Below, piece after piece: positions 12,822 to 21,628 of a stretch of 64,000 nt of DNA (the stretch's first letter is position 1; every line of letters begins with the position of its first letter). The stretch is from Siphonodentalium dalli (taxonomy: Eukaryota; Mollusca; Scaphopoda; Gadilida; Siphonodentaliidae): contig CP136069.1 in NCBI GenBank assembly GCA_032622095.1, positions 36,306,194 to 36,370,193 of the forward strand, in the 5' to 3' direction. The notes below the pieces were generated by a model, which saw only the letters and a program-made list of their open reading frames with translations, did no database searches and was not told the DNA's origin. A program made the translations under genes and the position numbers.

Positions 12822-13113
12822 GCCCTGTGCCAATGCATTCTCTTATATATGCGAGTCGACCATAGGTCGCCTCGCATATATAAGAGAATGCATTGGCTTA
12901 ACATATTAAAAATGATAAAATTGTCAAAGAATGTAGAAAAATATTATAAAAGTTATTAAAAAATGTAAGAAACAATTATAAAATTGTTAAAGAATGTAAG
13001 AAAAAATGGTAAAAAGTGTTAAAAAATATTTTTTTAGGCCAATGCATTCTCTTATATATGCGAGGCGACCTATGGTTGACTCGCATATATAAGAGAATGC
13101 ATTGGCACAGGGC
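12822..13113. mobile_element. Compound fold-back element with hairpin termini
   Basis: The element starts GCCCTGTGCC and ends with its complement GGCACAGGGC. Each terminus is itself a hairpin: 12829-12897 and 13038-13106 are 69-bp palindromes with 27-bp arms (GCCAATGCATTCTCTTATAT and 7 more bases) and 15-nt loops. The two hairpins are inverted copies of each other. The 140-bp centre is very AT-rich with AAAATTGTTAAAGAATGTAA-like repeats. It is non-coding and presumably a non-autonomous DNA transposon. Confidence 0.7.
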
Positions 13114-13686
13114 ATAACTGTAACCATCACAATGTGGTCAATGAACCGGTTCCAATGATATCCATATTTGTATGGTGTTATTGAGACAGACAGAAGATAT
13201 TTTAGGCTGTTGAAGCTTTATTTGGGTGTTTTTGGCCGCTTTGTTGGGTAAATGGTTAAAAAAATGGACAAGTCTATTGGACCGAGTTCCCAATCTTTAT
13301 GTATGCATAAACGGATTTGGGTGATTTTTCATGAACATATTGATTTCCGGGTGGCCACTATGTTAATTCAGACAACAGAGCTCAGGGGTTTCAATGTTAC
13401 GTTCTAGTAGTAATCAAACACTACGGAGCACCTTCCGCAGGGTGAACCATATATCCAAAGGTAAAAATGACACTGAACAGTCAGACAGCCGCGTATTGTT
13501 GTCACTTATTATAATGGGCATAATTAAGCGAAGTGTACTACTTTTCTTTCTTTTGTATTAATAAATAGTTTATTTACAGTTGTATATTCATTGTGGTACT
13601 AGTTTCTTGGGTTACATTATGGTGCCAAAATGTTGTATTCATTCCCATAATATTGTTTGTGAAGACTATACGGAAACCCAACCTTT
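13114..13686. other. No gene seen
   Basis: No coding or structural signal recognised. Confidence 0.4.
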
Positions 13687-13744
13687 ACCAGAGTTGTCCA
13701 TCTTACCGATATTCATGAATATCGGTAAGATAGACAACCCTGGT
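13687..13744. repeat. 58-bp near-perfect palindrome
   Basis: Arms of 29 bp meet at CGATATTCATGAATATCG. Only a few mismatches are visible. It sits 17 bp left of the retrotransposon and may have marked a fragile or open target; that link is inference. Confidence 0.7.
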
Positions 13745-13757
13745 AGATATTGACGGA

Positions 13758-13761
13758 AACC
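13758..13761. repeat. Target-site duplication AACC, left copy
   Basis: AACC directly precedes the 5' LTR and is repeated directly after the 3' LTR at 22414-22417. A 4-bp duplication fits a Ty3/gypsy integrase. Confidence 0.75.
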
Positions 13762-14551
13762 TGTGCCAAGACAACCCCAGGGACATAACTTTCAACCCGG
13801 GAAGAAGACAGGCAATCTCTAAGTCAGATGGGCGCTCGATTACCACACATATCAGCGCCGCTGTTGACCACATCTAGATCGCAAAATACAGGGCACCAAA
13901 ACGAATTAGCGGACGTCCATGAAATAACCATACCCGACACATTCATAGGGAAATGATTTGGGGAGTAAACAGAACGATCTTGAGGATTAGCGAGACCAGA
14001 TGTCTCGCCTAGAAAAGCTACCGAAACCTAACGCAGCGTGATGGATAAGGAGAAGAGTCTATAGGACGCATAGTAAGATGACGATCGCCCGATTACCATA
14101 GGTACGCCTGGAACCGATTCGCCGTGAAGATGCACCGGGCCGTCATTAACGCCCTCTGTGTATTTAGTAAGAAGAAAGCCGACACCGATAACCAGTTCTA
14201 ACAAACCACCACAGCGATCACCAGGAAGCCTCGGACGCGTAGAAGAGCAGTGTGGAGCAATGGACGAAAATACAAGGTAAACATTATGCTCTTGTATTTC
14301 TAACAACGTCCCACTGATGCGCCGACGGAAGAAGAAGAGCAGACGACAGGAAGACAAACTCAACCGGAACTCAACCGAGTTGAAGACGAGCAGACACACC
14401 CAATCTATGAAGACGGAAGAAGACCCTAAACCAAGCAGACGATAGGAAGAGAAACCCAGATGCCGATGATTGAACATTATTGACTTTGTTGTAAATAAAT
14501 AATCAAACCGTTCTGATAGCCTTAAGAGTTATATGTACCCGTATTGGCACA
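13762..14551 (+). repeat. 5' LTR
   Basis: 790 bp. Ends are an 8-bp perfect inverted repeat, TGTGCCAA/TTGGCACA. A polyadenylation signal AATAAA lies at 14494-14499 near the 3' end. The antisense strand carries a 149-codon open frame (14477-14028) that is also intact in the other LTR. Confidence 0.92.
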
Positions 14552-14687
14552 TATCTCTTAACTGGTGCCTTCAAGCCAGGATCTGAACGCTAATCACAGA
14601 CACAACGTGAAACCAGAAGAGGAACAGTGTGAACAGAAACAGTGTGGGAAAATTCGCAAAACGTGAGTCTAATTGTTTATTATCATA
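14552..14687 (+). promoter_or_regulatory. Retroelement leader with possible primer-binding site
   Basis: The 136-nt untranslated leader between LTR and gag. A TGGTGCC starts at 14563, the form expected for pairing with the CCA end of a tRNA, but it lies 11 nt from the LTR and the bases beyond do not look like a T-arm complement. The primer is therefore undetermined. Confidence 0.4.
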
Positions 14688-15335
14688 ATGGCTACCCAAC
14701 AATCAGCTGGTGTTCTCGCCCCATTAACAGAGTCTATCAATTCTCAAATTGCTGCAATGGCCATGACTACGGTGACACAGGTAGTGACGTCATTTGACGG
14801 GGACCCCACGAAATACCACAGGTGGGTCAAGTCGATAGAAAAATGCGCGATCCTAACCGGCGCTAACGAAGCAAAGAAGCCCTATATGGCATTCCAGAGC
14901 GCCACGGGCCCCGTTTCAGATTTTTTACAAAGATATTTGGCCACGAATCCTAACGCCACGTGGCAAGACACAAAAACCGAATTATCTAGTCGATTTGCCG
15001 AGATAAATGACAATCAATTCGCCTTTTCGATGCTAAGAAACATCAAGCAAAAACAAAACGAAAATTTACATGTGCTTGCCGAACGAATTTTGGAGATCGC
15101 GACGGTGGCATACCGAGATCAAACTGGTGGGATCAACGCGGTTGAAGGCCAACTCGTAGGGTTTTATATTGACGCTTTAAGAAGCGACAGTTTGAAAATG
15201 AAGTTGATCAGAGATGCGCCGAAGACACTAAAATTGGCAGCCGAAATCGCCATGCGGGAAATGGGGATCCGACGGGTATTCAACCTACGAACGGGCCGCG
15301 AAAATTACAACGAAAACGAACCGGAAGCAATGTAA
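14688..15335 (+). CDS. gag: Gag, capsid part
   Basis: Structural polyprotein that forms the virus-like particle. I start at ATG 14688 (MATQQS, context ATAATGG) rather than 14673, which would add five hydrophobic residues. Residues about 35-150 match the retrotransposon Gag capsid pattern: FDGDPTKYHRWV near the front, a W-x-D-x-K-x-E-L helix, SRFAEINDNQFAFSML, then a NENLHVLAERIL helix. A TAA at 15333-15335 ends the frame, yet the same frame continues with three Cys/His motifs. I read this as a nonsense mutation in this copy. Programmed readthrough is an alternative, but the following ATC lacks the usual readthrough context. Confidence 0.85.
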   Translation: MATQQSAGVLAPLTESINSQIAAMAMTTVTQVVTSFDGDPTKYHRWVKSIEKCAILTGANEAKKPYMAFQSATGPVSDFLQRYLATNPNATWQDTKTELSSRFAEINDNQFAFSMLRNIKQKQNENLHVLAERILEIATVAYRDQTGGINAVEGQLVGFYIDALRSDSLKMKLIRDAPKTLKLAAEIAMREMGIRRVFNLRTGRENYNENEPEAM

Positions 15336-15770
15336 ATCGATAGTTTCAGAAACAAAAACGCGAGAGCAACCTGCAATATATGCGCACGCGATAACCACAC
15401 GACCCGAGAACACCGATCACGCCCGAGACAGGTGCATGTCGAAGCGGTGGTTAAACTACGAACAGTCGAATGTTGGACGTGTCAAGGTGACCATTTCGCT
15501 CGCGACTGCCCCTTTAAGACCGAAAACCGAAGGCACGTATCTTGCTGGGTTTGCGAAGGTAATCACTTGGCTAGAAATTGCCCCTCTAAATCCGGAGATT
15601 CGAAGCAAAAGCAATGGAACGCGCCAGTAACGCCACCTAGGGGAATCCGCCGAGATCAGCCGAACCGATCACGTGACCTATCCCATGATACACCGCGTCA
15701 CAGCCGGAGATATCCGACATTAAACGAACCACCACGACTAATGACCCCGCCCACATACGCAAAAAACTAA
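15336..15770 (+). pseudogene. gag: Gag, nucleocapsid part (after in-frame stop)
   Basis: Same frame as the capsid part, downstream of the TAA at 15333. It carries two zinc knuckles, CWTCQGDHFARDC and CWVCEGNHLARNC, both C-x2-C-x3-H-x4-C, one residue shorter than the common retroviral C-x2-C-x4-H-x4-C. A degenerate third motif, CNIC-ARDNH, precedes them. The tail is Arg/Pro-rich and would bind RNA. The frame ends at TAA 15768-15770, immediately after the A AAA AAC slippery sequence. Confidence 0.8.
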
Positions 15771-15802
15771 GGAATCCTCTCATTGAGGCCACATGTGAGA
15801 GG
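15761..15802 (+). promoter_or_regulatory. Programmed -1 ribosomal frameshift signal (gag to pro-pol)
   Basis: A AAA AAC occupies 15761-15767 in exact gag phase, followed at once by the gag stop TAA. After an 8-nt spacer a perfect 7-bp stem can form: CCTCTCA (15776-15782) with TGAGAGG (15796-15802), loop 13 nt. The pro-pol frame is -1 relative to gag and open here. All textbook parts of a -1 frameshift site are present; the efficiency and any pseudoknot are unknown. Confidence 0.8.
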
Positions 15803-16672
15803 AAATTTAGTATCAACATTGTGGGGAACCCCAGCTCGTGTTTAGTTAGAATAGGTAAAAATAAATATCGCTCATTAGTGGATAGTGGAGCGGAAGTATC
15901 ATTGATTCACAAACGCGTCTATGACGCATTACAGTTCCGACCAAAACTAACTAGGGAACACATCAACTTTAGCTCCGTGAATGGGAAGTCACTGGGCGTA
16001 CTTGGTAGAGTGGAACTAACCTTCAGAATGGCGAAACTAAAATTAACCCACAAATTTTATGTGGTGAATGAGATGACCCGGAATATGATCTTAGGGAGGG
16101 ACTGGTTGACCTCTCGGGGGGTCAGACTATATTATGACCTGGGATGCCTCAAGGTCAGTGACGTGTACGTCCCATTGGAATCGGACGCGCACATAGCTTC
16201 CCTGTTGAGATTGACCAGCAAGGTTAGCTTAAAGCCCCAAACATCAACTTTATGTATGGGAAAATCAAAAAACTTAGCTTCTCTTCGCAAGTCGACATTA
16301 GTAGAGATGGCCCAAATCGAGAAAGGCTACCTAGCGTCAGAACCCGGTCTGGAAATCGGCAGCTCAATTTCTGGGGTGGGCAAGAGGAACAAGGTCCCGG
16401 TATTACTCGTCAATAACACTAACAAAACGTTTCGCCTACGGCGGGGCAGTGTGATCGGCAAAACGATCGTGTGTGACCCCGAAACCAATCATGAAATCAA
16501 CTCTTTGTCGCAAAGCTCCCGGTCCCCGACAACCCGTAATTACCGCGACAATGGCTATGCTCCCGGGCGCGCCGACCGTAACAGGGTAGACAACTCTAGG
16601 TCAGCGCACGCTACCGTCGAGAAAAGATTAAATTTAAAGTTTCATGCCCCGAGCAATACCGAGAGACACTGA
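15767..16672 (+). CDS. pol: Pol: aspartic protease and linker
   Basis: Entered by -1 frameshift from gag; there is no natural ATG. The retropepsin active site LVDSGAEVSLI lies near residue 36 of this frame (DSGA at 15881-15892), and the ILGRDW motif that closes the protease fold is near 16088. About 180 residues of linker leading to RT follow, including LLVNNTNKTFRLRRGSVIG. The frame stops at TGA 16670, but the next enzyme continues one frame over from about 16640, so a single-base indel has broken pol in this copy. Confidence 0.88.
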   Translation, partial: LRNPLIEATCERKFSINIVGNPSSCLVRIGKNKYRSLVDSGAEVSLIHKRVYDALQFRPKLTREHINFSSVNGKSLGVLGRVELTFRMAKLKLTHKFYVVNEMTRNMILGRDWLTSRGVRLYYDLGCLKVSDVYVPLESDAHIASLLRLTSKVSLKPQTSTLCMGKSKNLASLRKSTLVEMAQIEKGYLASEPGLEIGSSISGVGKRNKVPVLLVNNTNKTFRLRRGSVIGKTIVCDPETNHEINSLSQSSRSPTTRNYRDNGYAPGRADRNRVDNSRSAHATVEKRLNLKFHAPSNTERH

Positions 16673-17349
16673 TAAAATTGTTGAAGTCCAACTCGGACAT
16701 TTTTGCCGACAAGGACACTGAGCTGACGCAGACGAGCACAGTCAAGATGCATATTGACACGGGGAACCACCCTCCGATAAAACTTCGCCCGTATCGCACC
16801 CCTTTGAATAAACGACCGTTGGTTGACACTGCCATAAATGATATGCTCGAAGCAGACATTATCAGGCCGAGTTCGAGCCCGTATTCGGCGCCTATTGTCA
16901 TGGTTGACAAGTGCGACGGCACGAAACGATTTTGCGTCGACTTCAGACAATTAAATTCCATAACCAAGCCTATGTCATACCCACTTCCGGTTATCGACGA
17001 TATTTTGGCACTTCTTGGAAAGTCTAAATTCTTCACCGCTATCGATCTTAAAAGTGGCTATTGGCAGTGCCAGGTCGCAGAGGAGGACAAGCAAACGACG
17101 GCATTCGCTTGCCACCGAGGTCTCTTTGAATTCAACTCCATGCCTTTTGGGCTCCGGAACGCTGGAGGGGTTTTCTCCCAGCTGATGGCCCAGGTGTTAT
17201 GTGGGATGGGTGATTACGCCATTGCCTACTTAGACGACGTCCTCATCTACAGCGAGTCCCTAGAATTACACTTGGAACATATCCAGAAAGTCTTTGACAA
17301 GTTGCGCCAACATACACTGAAATTAAAATTAAAAAGTGCCAATTCCTAA
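16640..17349 (+). CDS. pol: Pol: reverse transcriptase, main part
   Basis: Copies the element RNA into DNA. The frame contains the RT blocks in order: KLRPYRTPLNKRPLVD, the fingers strand FCVDFRQLNSIT, the palm aspartate in FFTAIDLKSGYWQ, PFGLRNAGGVF, and the catalytic AYLDDVLIYS (YLDD at 17227-17238). The frame is broken on both sides: at about 16640 (from the protease frame) and at about 17310-17350, in an A-rich stretch, where the thumb continues in a third frame. The A-rich run makes a one-base slip likely; sequencing error is possible. Confidence 0.9.
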
Positions 17350-19640
17350 AGCAAGAAACACAGTATTTGGGTTTTATAATTGATACCGACGGCGTCCGAC
17401 CTGACCCCGACAAGGTCAGGGCCATCCGGTCGCTTGTACCCCCAACATCAGTCAAAGAAGTACGTTCCTTCATTGGCATGAGCAACTACTACCGCAGATT
17501 TGTCCCCTCATTTTCGCAAATCGCTGAACCTTTGGTACAGCTTACAAAAAAATATGCCAAATTCAAATGGGACCAAGCTTGCCAAATTTCGTTTGACAAA
17601 CTAAAAGAAAATCTCACGGCAGTGCCTCTCCTGGCCTACCCAAATACGGCCACGCCCTATACATTGTATACTGATGCAAGCGACCTGTGCATCGGTGCCT
17701 GTCTGACCCAGTTGGGCTCAGATGGCGTGGAAGAACCAATTTATTATCTCTCACACAAACTTAGTGATACTCAAACCCGATGGCCAACTGTGGAGAAAGA
17801 GGCATATGCAATTCACTTCGCATTACAAAGGTTGGACCATTACCTTCATAACGCCACTTTCGCGATAAAAACAGATCATAAACCATTGAAGTATATCTTG
17901 GAATCCCACATGCAGAACAAGAAAATTAAACAGTGGGCTTTGGGCATAACTGGATATAACTGTAACATTGAGTACATAGCTGGCCCAGATAATCACTGCG
18001 CAGACCTGCTCAGTCGAACGCCACCTAATGCTTATACGGAACGAGAGAAGGCAGAAGTAGAGGTAGATATAAACGACAATAACCTTACTGTCGCCGAGAC
18101 CCAAGCGGAAATCGCCGCCTTGAATTCGTCTCGATTTAAACCCAAAGACTTCGCAAGCTGCGAGGTAACCCCAAAGGAACTGCCGAATAAAACTCAAATT
18201 GGTCAGGCCTACCAACCTACTAATCTACTGTTCAACAAGCCAGGCTTCAACATGCCTGAGGAACAAAAGAAAGACCCGGAAATTGCGTCAGTTCTGGAGG
18301 CCCTCGACAAAGGCGAGGACACCCGGAATGACAAACACTTGATGATTGACGGGGTACTCTATTACCTCTCGAGTGCTGACGCAGAACCGACCCCGCTCCT
18401 TTGGGTGCCCGCACATCTTCAAACCAACAAAATCCAACAATACCACGATGATAACGGCCACGTGGGAGTAGACAAAACGCATGATGCGATTAGGTCGAAA
18501 TATTTTTGGCCCAGACTGTACAAGGAACTAAACTGTTACGTTGGAAAGTGCATGACCTGCCAAGTCAGGTCTCTGCAAAAACAATCCCCTAAAATGCAAA
18601 TAACGGACACGCCCCCATACCCTTTTGCCAAAATTGGTTTGGACCTATCAGGCCCCTACCCCACGTCGCTATCGGGTAACCGCTACATTATCAGCTTCAT
18701 AGACTTATATAGCGGGTGGGCAGAAGCGTTTCCGGTCAAGGACAAGTCAGCCGATAACGTTGTTCATCTCTTGATCGACGAGATATTCCCGCGACATGGA
18801 TGCCCTCTAGAAATAATTACCGATAACGGCAGTGAGAACATTAATTACAAGGTCAGGGACACGCTGAAGGCCTTGAACATTCACCGCGTGACTACGTCTT
18901 ATTATCACCCCCAGAGCAACAGTAGAGTGGAGAGATTTCACAGGACTTTTAAAGACATTGTCTCAAAGAAAGTGGCAGACCAAATAAACACGTGGGACGT
19001 CCATTTAAATCAAGCACTAGCTGCGATTCGATTTAACAAAAATGAAACTTCAAAATTCTCCCCCTTTTTCTTGTTGTACAACCGAGACGTCGTGTTCCCA
19101 ATAGACAATCTCCTAAAACCCAGGCGTAAATACGCGGGAGAAGATTACCATCAGATAGCTCTGCAACAACAGCACAAATCCTTTATGATGGTACACAAAC
19201 ACGTGAAACAGGCGAAACGCCAACAAGCAGCGAAATTTAACAAAAAGGCCACAGACACCAAATTCGAGATTGGCGAGGCCGTCTATGTGAAGAATCATTT
19301 ACGAAAAAGCAAACTTGAAAGCAAATGGAAACCCTACTTCCGCATAACCAAGCAAATAACGCCCGTTACTTTCGAGTTAAGGAATCAATTAACTGGGAAA
19401 GTCACACAATCCCACGCTGAACATATGCGCAAGGCCAACCTTGAATGGGAAATCCCCAAAACTGACAACAACAAGCGTGCTCAAACGTATGTTGTTCCCC
19501 CCGAAGACGAAGATAGCGACGTTCCTGCCCCTAACCCTGTGGGTGGGTCTTCTGGCGATGAAACAGAACCATTACCAGATGATGTAATCGCTCGATATCG
19601 GAGACAATGTTCGGACTCCGATGACGAAGATGTCCCTTAA
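17320..19640 (+). CDS. pol: Pol: RT thumb, RNase H and integrase
   Basis: The start is the RT thumb (YLGFIID, FIGMSNYYRRFVPSFS). RNase H begins at TLYTDASDLCIGA (Asp codon 17673) with the later TVEKEAYAI and TDHKPL motifs. The integrase zinc domain has HDDNGH near 18440 and CMTC near 18551. The catalytic triad is D at 18642 (LDLSGPYP), D at 18822 (ITDNGS) and E at 18930 (RVERFH), with exactly 35 residues between the last two (DD35E). The C-terminal domain includes KWKPYFRI, a weak GPY/F-like motif, and an acidic tail. No chromodomain is apparent. It ends with TAA 19638-19640. Confidence 0.93.
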
Positions 19641-19652
19641 AGCGAGCATAAG

Positions 19653-19904
19653 ATGCGCTTACAGCGTAGAAAAACGCGACTCGCGCGCTCAGAGCCGCTA
19701 CAAAACCCTGACTCGTCCATGGACGAGAGACCAGAGCCGAGTGCCAAGGCACGACGCGCCCCAGGGCCTCGTCAACACGGGCGCAAAGCAACAAAGATGT
19801 TTACGAGTGATGACAGCTCAGAGGATGAGTTAATGGAAGTGGCCGCCATCGAACAAACCCTTCGTGAATGTAGGCCCGTACCGGCTCATGAATGGAGCGC
19901 TTAG
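19653..19904 (+). CDS. Small ORF after pol, same frame
   Basis: 83 codons beginning MRLQRRKTRLARSEP and ending AHEWSA. The frame is the pol frame and stays open from the pol stop (19638) with only 12 nt before this ATG, so it may be an extended pol C-terminus cut off by a stop mutation. It has a basic N-terminal half and an acidic FTSDDSSEDEL segment. No domain was recognised. Confidence 0.4.
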   Translation: MRLQRRKTRLARSEPLQNPDSSMDERPEPSAKARRAPGPRQHGRKATKMFTSDDSSEDELMEVAAIEQTLRECRPVPAHEWSA

Positions 19905-20525
19905 TGACGTGAGAACCAAGCAATCAGTTAAAAACCTATTGTACACAATAGCAGCAGTAATGTAAATAATAATGAAACGCCCGAACTATTTATCTGGATT
20001 TCATTTCGGAATGAATGAGACCCCACTTTTAACTGTCTTATTGATGACTGATGAGTCTAACCTGGCTTCGTAAATGTTGAACATAGTTAGCCCGATGCCC
20101 CAGACCGAATCGCGAATAAATAGTCATGTTCGGATCAATGACAGGTCGCGCGCCCCATGAAACCCGGCACGTGCGCATGGCGATTTAATAAATAAAAAGC
20201 TTTGAACTTTACAATCACGCGCCGAGAGATAACGAGCACCGCGCCGACGTGCACACCGCCACCCTTAGGGTTACTACGTTTAAGCGAATCCCGCACAAAT
20301 CAAGCGCGATCGAAAATATTCGCACGACTGACTTAGTGAACGAAAAAGTATTGCCCCAATGAATGGTAGAGATGGCCATGGTAGTATTTTGCCCTAGTAA
20401 CAACTACAGTAGTAATTTTCATTATCTTGACCCACCGATTCTGGTGGAAATTTGTTAAACATCATTTGCCAAGGTTAGCCATTATGTATAATAAGCAGTT
20501 AGACCAGCGACCTGAGGAGATCACG
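19905..20525. other. Retroelement 3' region without a clear gene
   Basis: About 600 bp between the pol tail and the first accessory ORF. No domain was found on either strand; a 62-codon antisense frame at 20215-20403 is taken as chance. Confidence 0.4.
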
Positions 20526-20651
20526 ATGGCCGTGTTCAAAGGACCCATCGACGAAGCAATGGAGACGGATGCATCAAAACCGTCTGCGCCATTTCGGGAC
20601 AACACTCAAGAACGCCTACATGTATATCCAATTATAGCCGTCAGAGGCTGA
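20526..20651 (+). CDS. Short accessory ORF with PSAP motif
   Basis: A 41-codon frame from ATG 20526 (context CACGATGG), or 74 codons from 20427. The product has MAVFKGPIDEAMETD and then KPSAPFRDN; PSAP (20580-20591) is the form of a Tsg101-binding late-domain motif in budding retroviruses. It ends at TGA 20649-20651. It could be a separate small protein, a first exon of a spliced product, or chance. No homology was recognised. Confidence 0.3.
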   Translation: MAVFKGPIDEAMETDASKPSAPFRDNTQERLHVYPIIAVRG

Positions 20652-21119
20652 CCACATCTGTGGCGGATTTGGATTAGTATTAATTATGTATCGTATATTA
20701 ATGTATTCCGAATTTCCTCCGTAATTATTGTTGCGCGGATATCAGAATCATTTGCATGTATATAGACATTTATGCATTTCATATATTTCAAATATTAATT
20801 GTTGCATAACGATGTCCAGGGTATTATAGTTGTATAATCATCATAATGATTATAGCAAGCGTTGAATAGGGACTATAAATCCCGACATTCAGTCATACGT
20901 TTTGATGATTGAAATCAATCACCCCGACTTATCTTGTGTTTAACTGTTCGTCAACCAATCCATCTATATAATTAGTTGTAAATTCCATTTTCGTATTGGG
21001 CCGATCTGACGACCCTCAAGCGATACCGATAAATTGGAAAATTAACCATTGTGTATACTGACTGTGTCATTTGTTCTCAAACCTCACACAAATATCCGTT
21101 TGAGTATTACAGGCTGACC
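20652..21119. other. AT-rich non-coding stretch with possible splice acceptor at its end
   Basis: No gene. The last 60 nt are pyrimidine-rich in patches and end GAGTATTACAG (AG at 21111-21112), a plausible 3' splice site just before the accessory ORF start at 21120. Confidence 0.35.
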
Positions 21120-21620
21120 ATGGCGGTGGAACAAGGGTCGACCAGTTGTCAGAACCTACCCCCATACTCGGACATTGAGGACGAAAATACCTCGACATCC
21201 GATGATGACGATATGACACCCAATTCAGATGCACGACCATCCACCAGCAGGCGGCCGCATGAAAGCTACCTCGACATGATGCCGCGCATGCAGTCACCCA
21301 CATCCTACAACCAGCCATGGGTACAGCCTTACACCGAGCATAGACGATATTACGCAATGCAGTCACCTCCCCCGCCTTACAGCCCGCCCAGAGAAACTGA
21401 AGATGCACTCATCGACATCGACCCCGATTGGTACTACTTCACGGACGAACACCGACAGCCGATCCAGACTCGCCAGCGAACATACGCTAGAGCACGACAG
21501 CAGCCGTACCAACGACCCCGACGGACATACGAACAACGGAGGCATCTCATTCACCGATGCCGCTGCGCAGCGACGAATTGGACTTGCGATTTCAAGATCA
21601 ACTTTAAATCGAAAAAGTGA
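21120..21620 (+). CDS. Accessory ORF with PPPY motifs between pol and 3' LTR
   Basis: 167 codons from ATG 21120 (context GACCATGG, strong Kozak); the frame opens at 21051, where a weaker upstream ATG would add 23 residues. Order in the protein: LPPYSDIEDE near residue 13, an acidic Ser/Asp run, a His/Pro/Tyr-rich middle, SPPPPYSPP (21363-21389), an acidic ALIDIDPDWYYF, and an Arg-rich end (RARQQPYQRPRRTYEQRR). No signal peptide or membrane segment is present, so it is not a conventional Env. Two PPxY motifs and a basic tail resemble budding and RNA-binding modules, which is inference. It lies just before the polypurine tract. Confidence 0.55.
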   Translation: MAVEQGSTSCQNLPPYSDIEDENTSTSDDDDMTPNSDARPSTSRRPHESYLDMMPRMQSPTSYNQPWVQPYTEHRRYYAMQSPPPPYSPPRETEDALIDIDPDWYYFTDEHRQPIQTRQRTYARARQQPYQRPRRTYEQRRHLIHRCRCAATNWTCDFKINFKSKK

Positions 21621-21628
21621 AGGAGTAA
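21609..21628 (+). promoter_or_regulatory. Polypurine tract
   Basis: CGAAAAAGTGAAGGAGTAA directly precedes the 3' LTR. Such a purine run primes plus-strand DNA synthesis in LTR retroelements. Confidence 0.7.

Noticed and set aside
17243-18482. Antisense ORFs across pol
   Set aside because: Shadows of the pol coding strand, with no features of their own.
21120-21620. Envelope glycoprotein candidate
   Set aside because: No signal peptide, cleavage site, fusion peptide or transmembrane helix is present.
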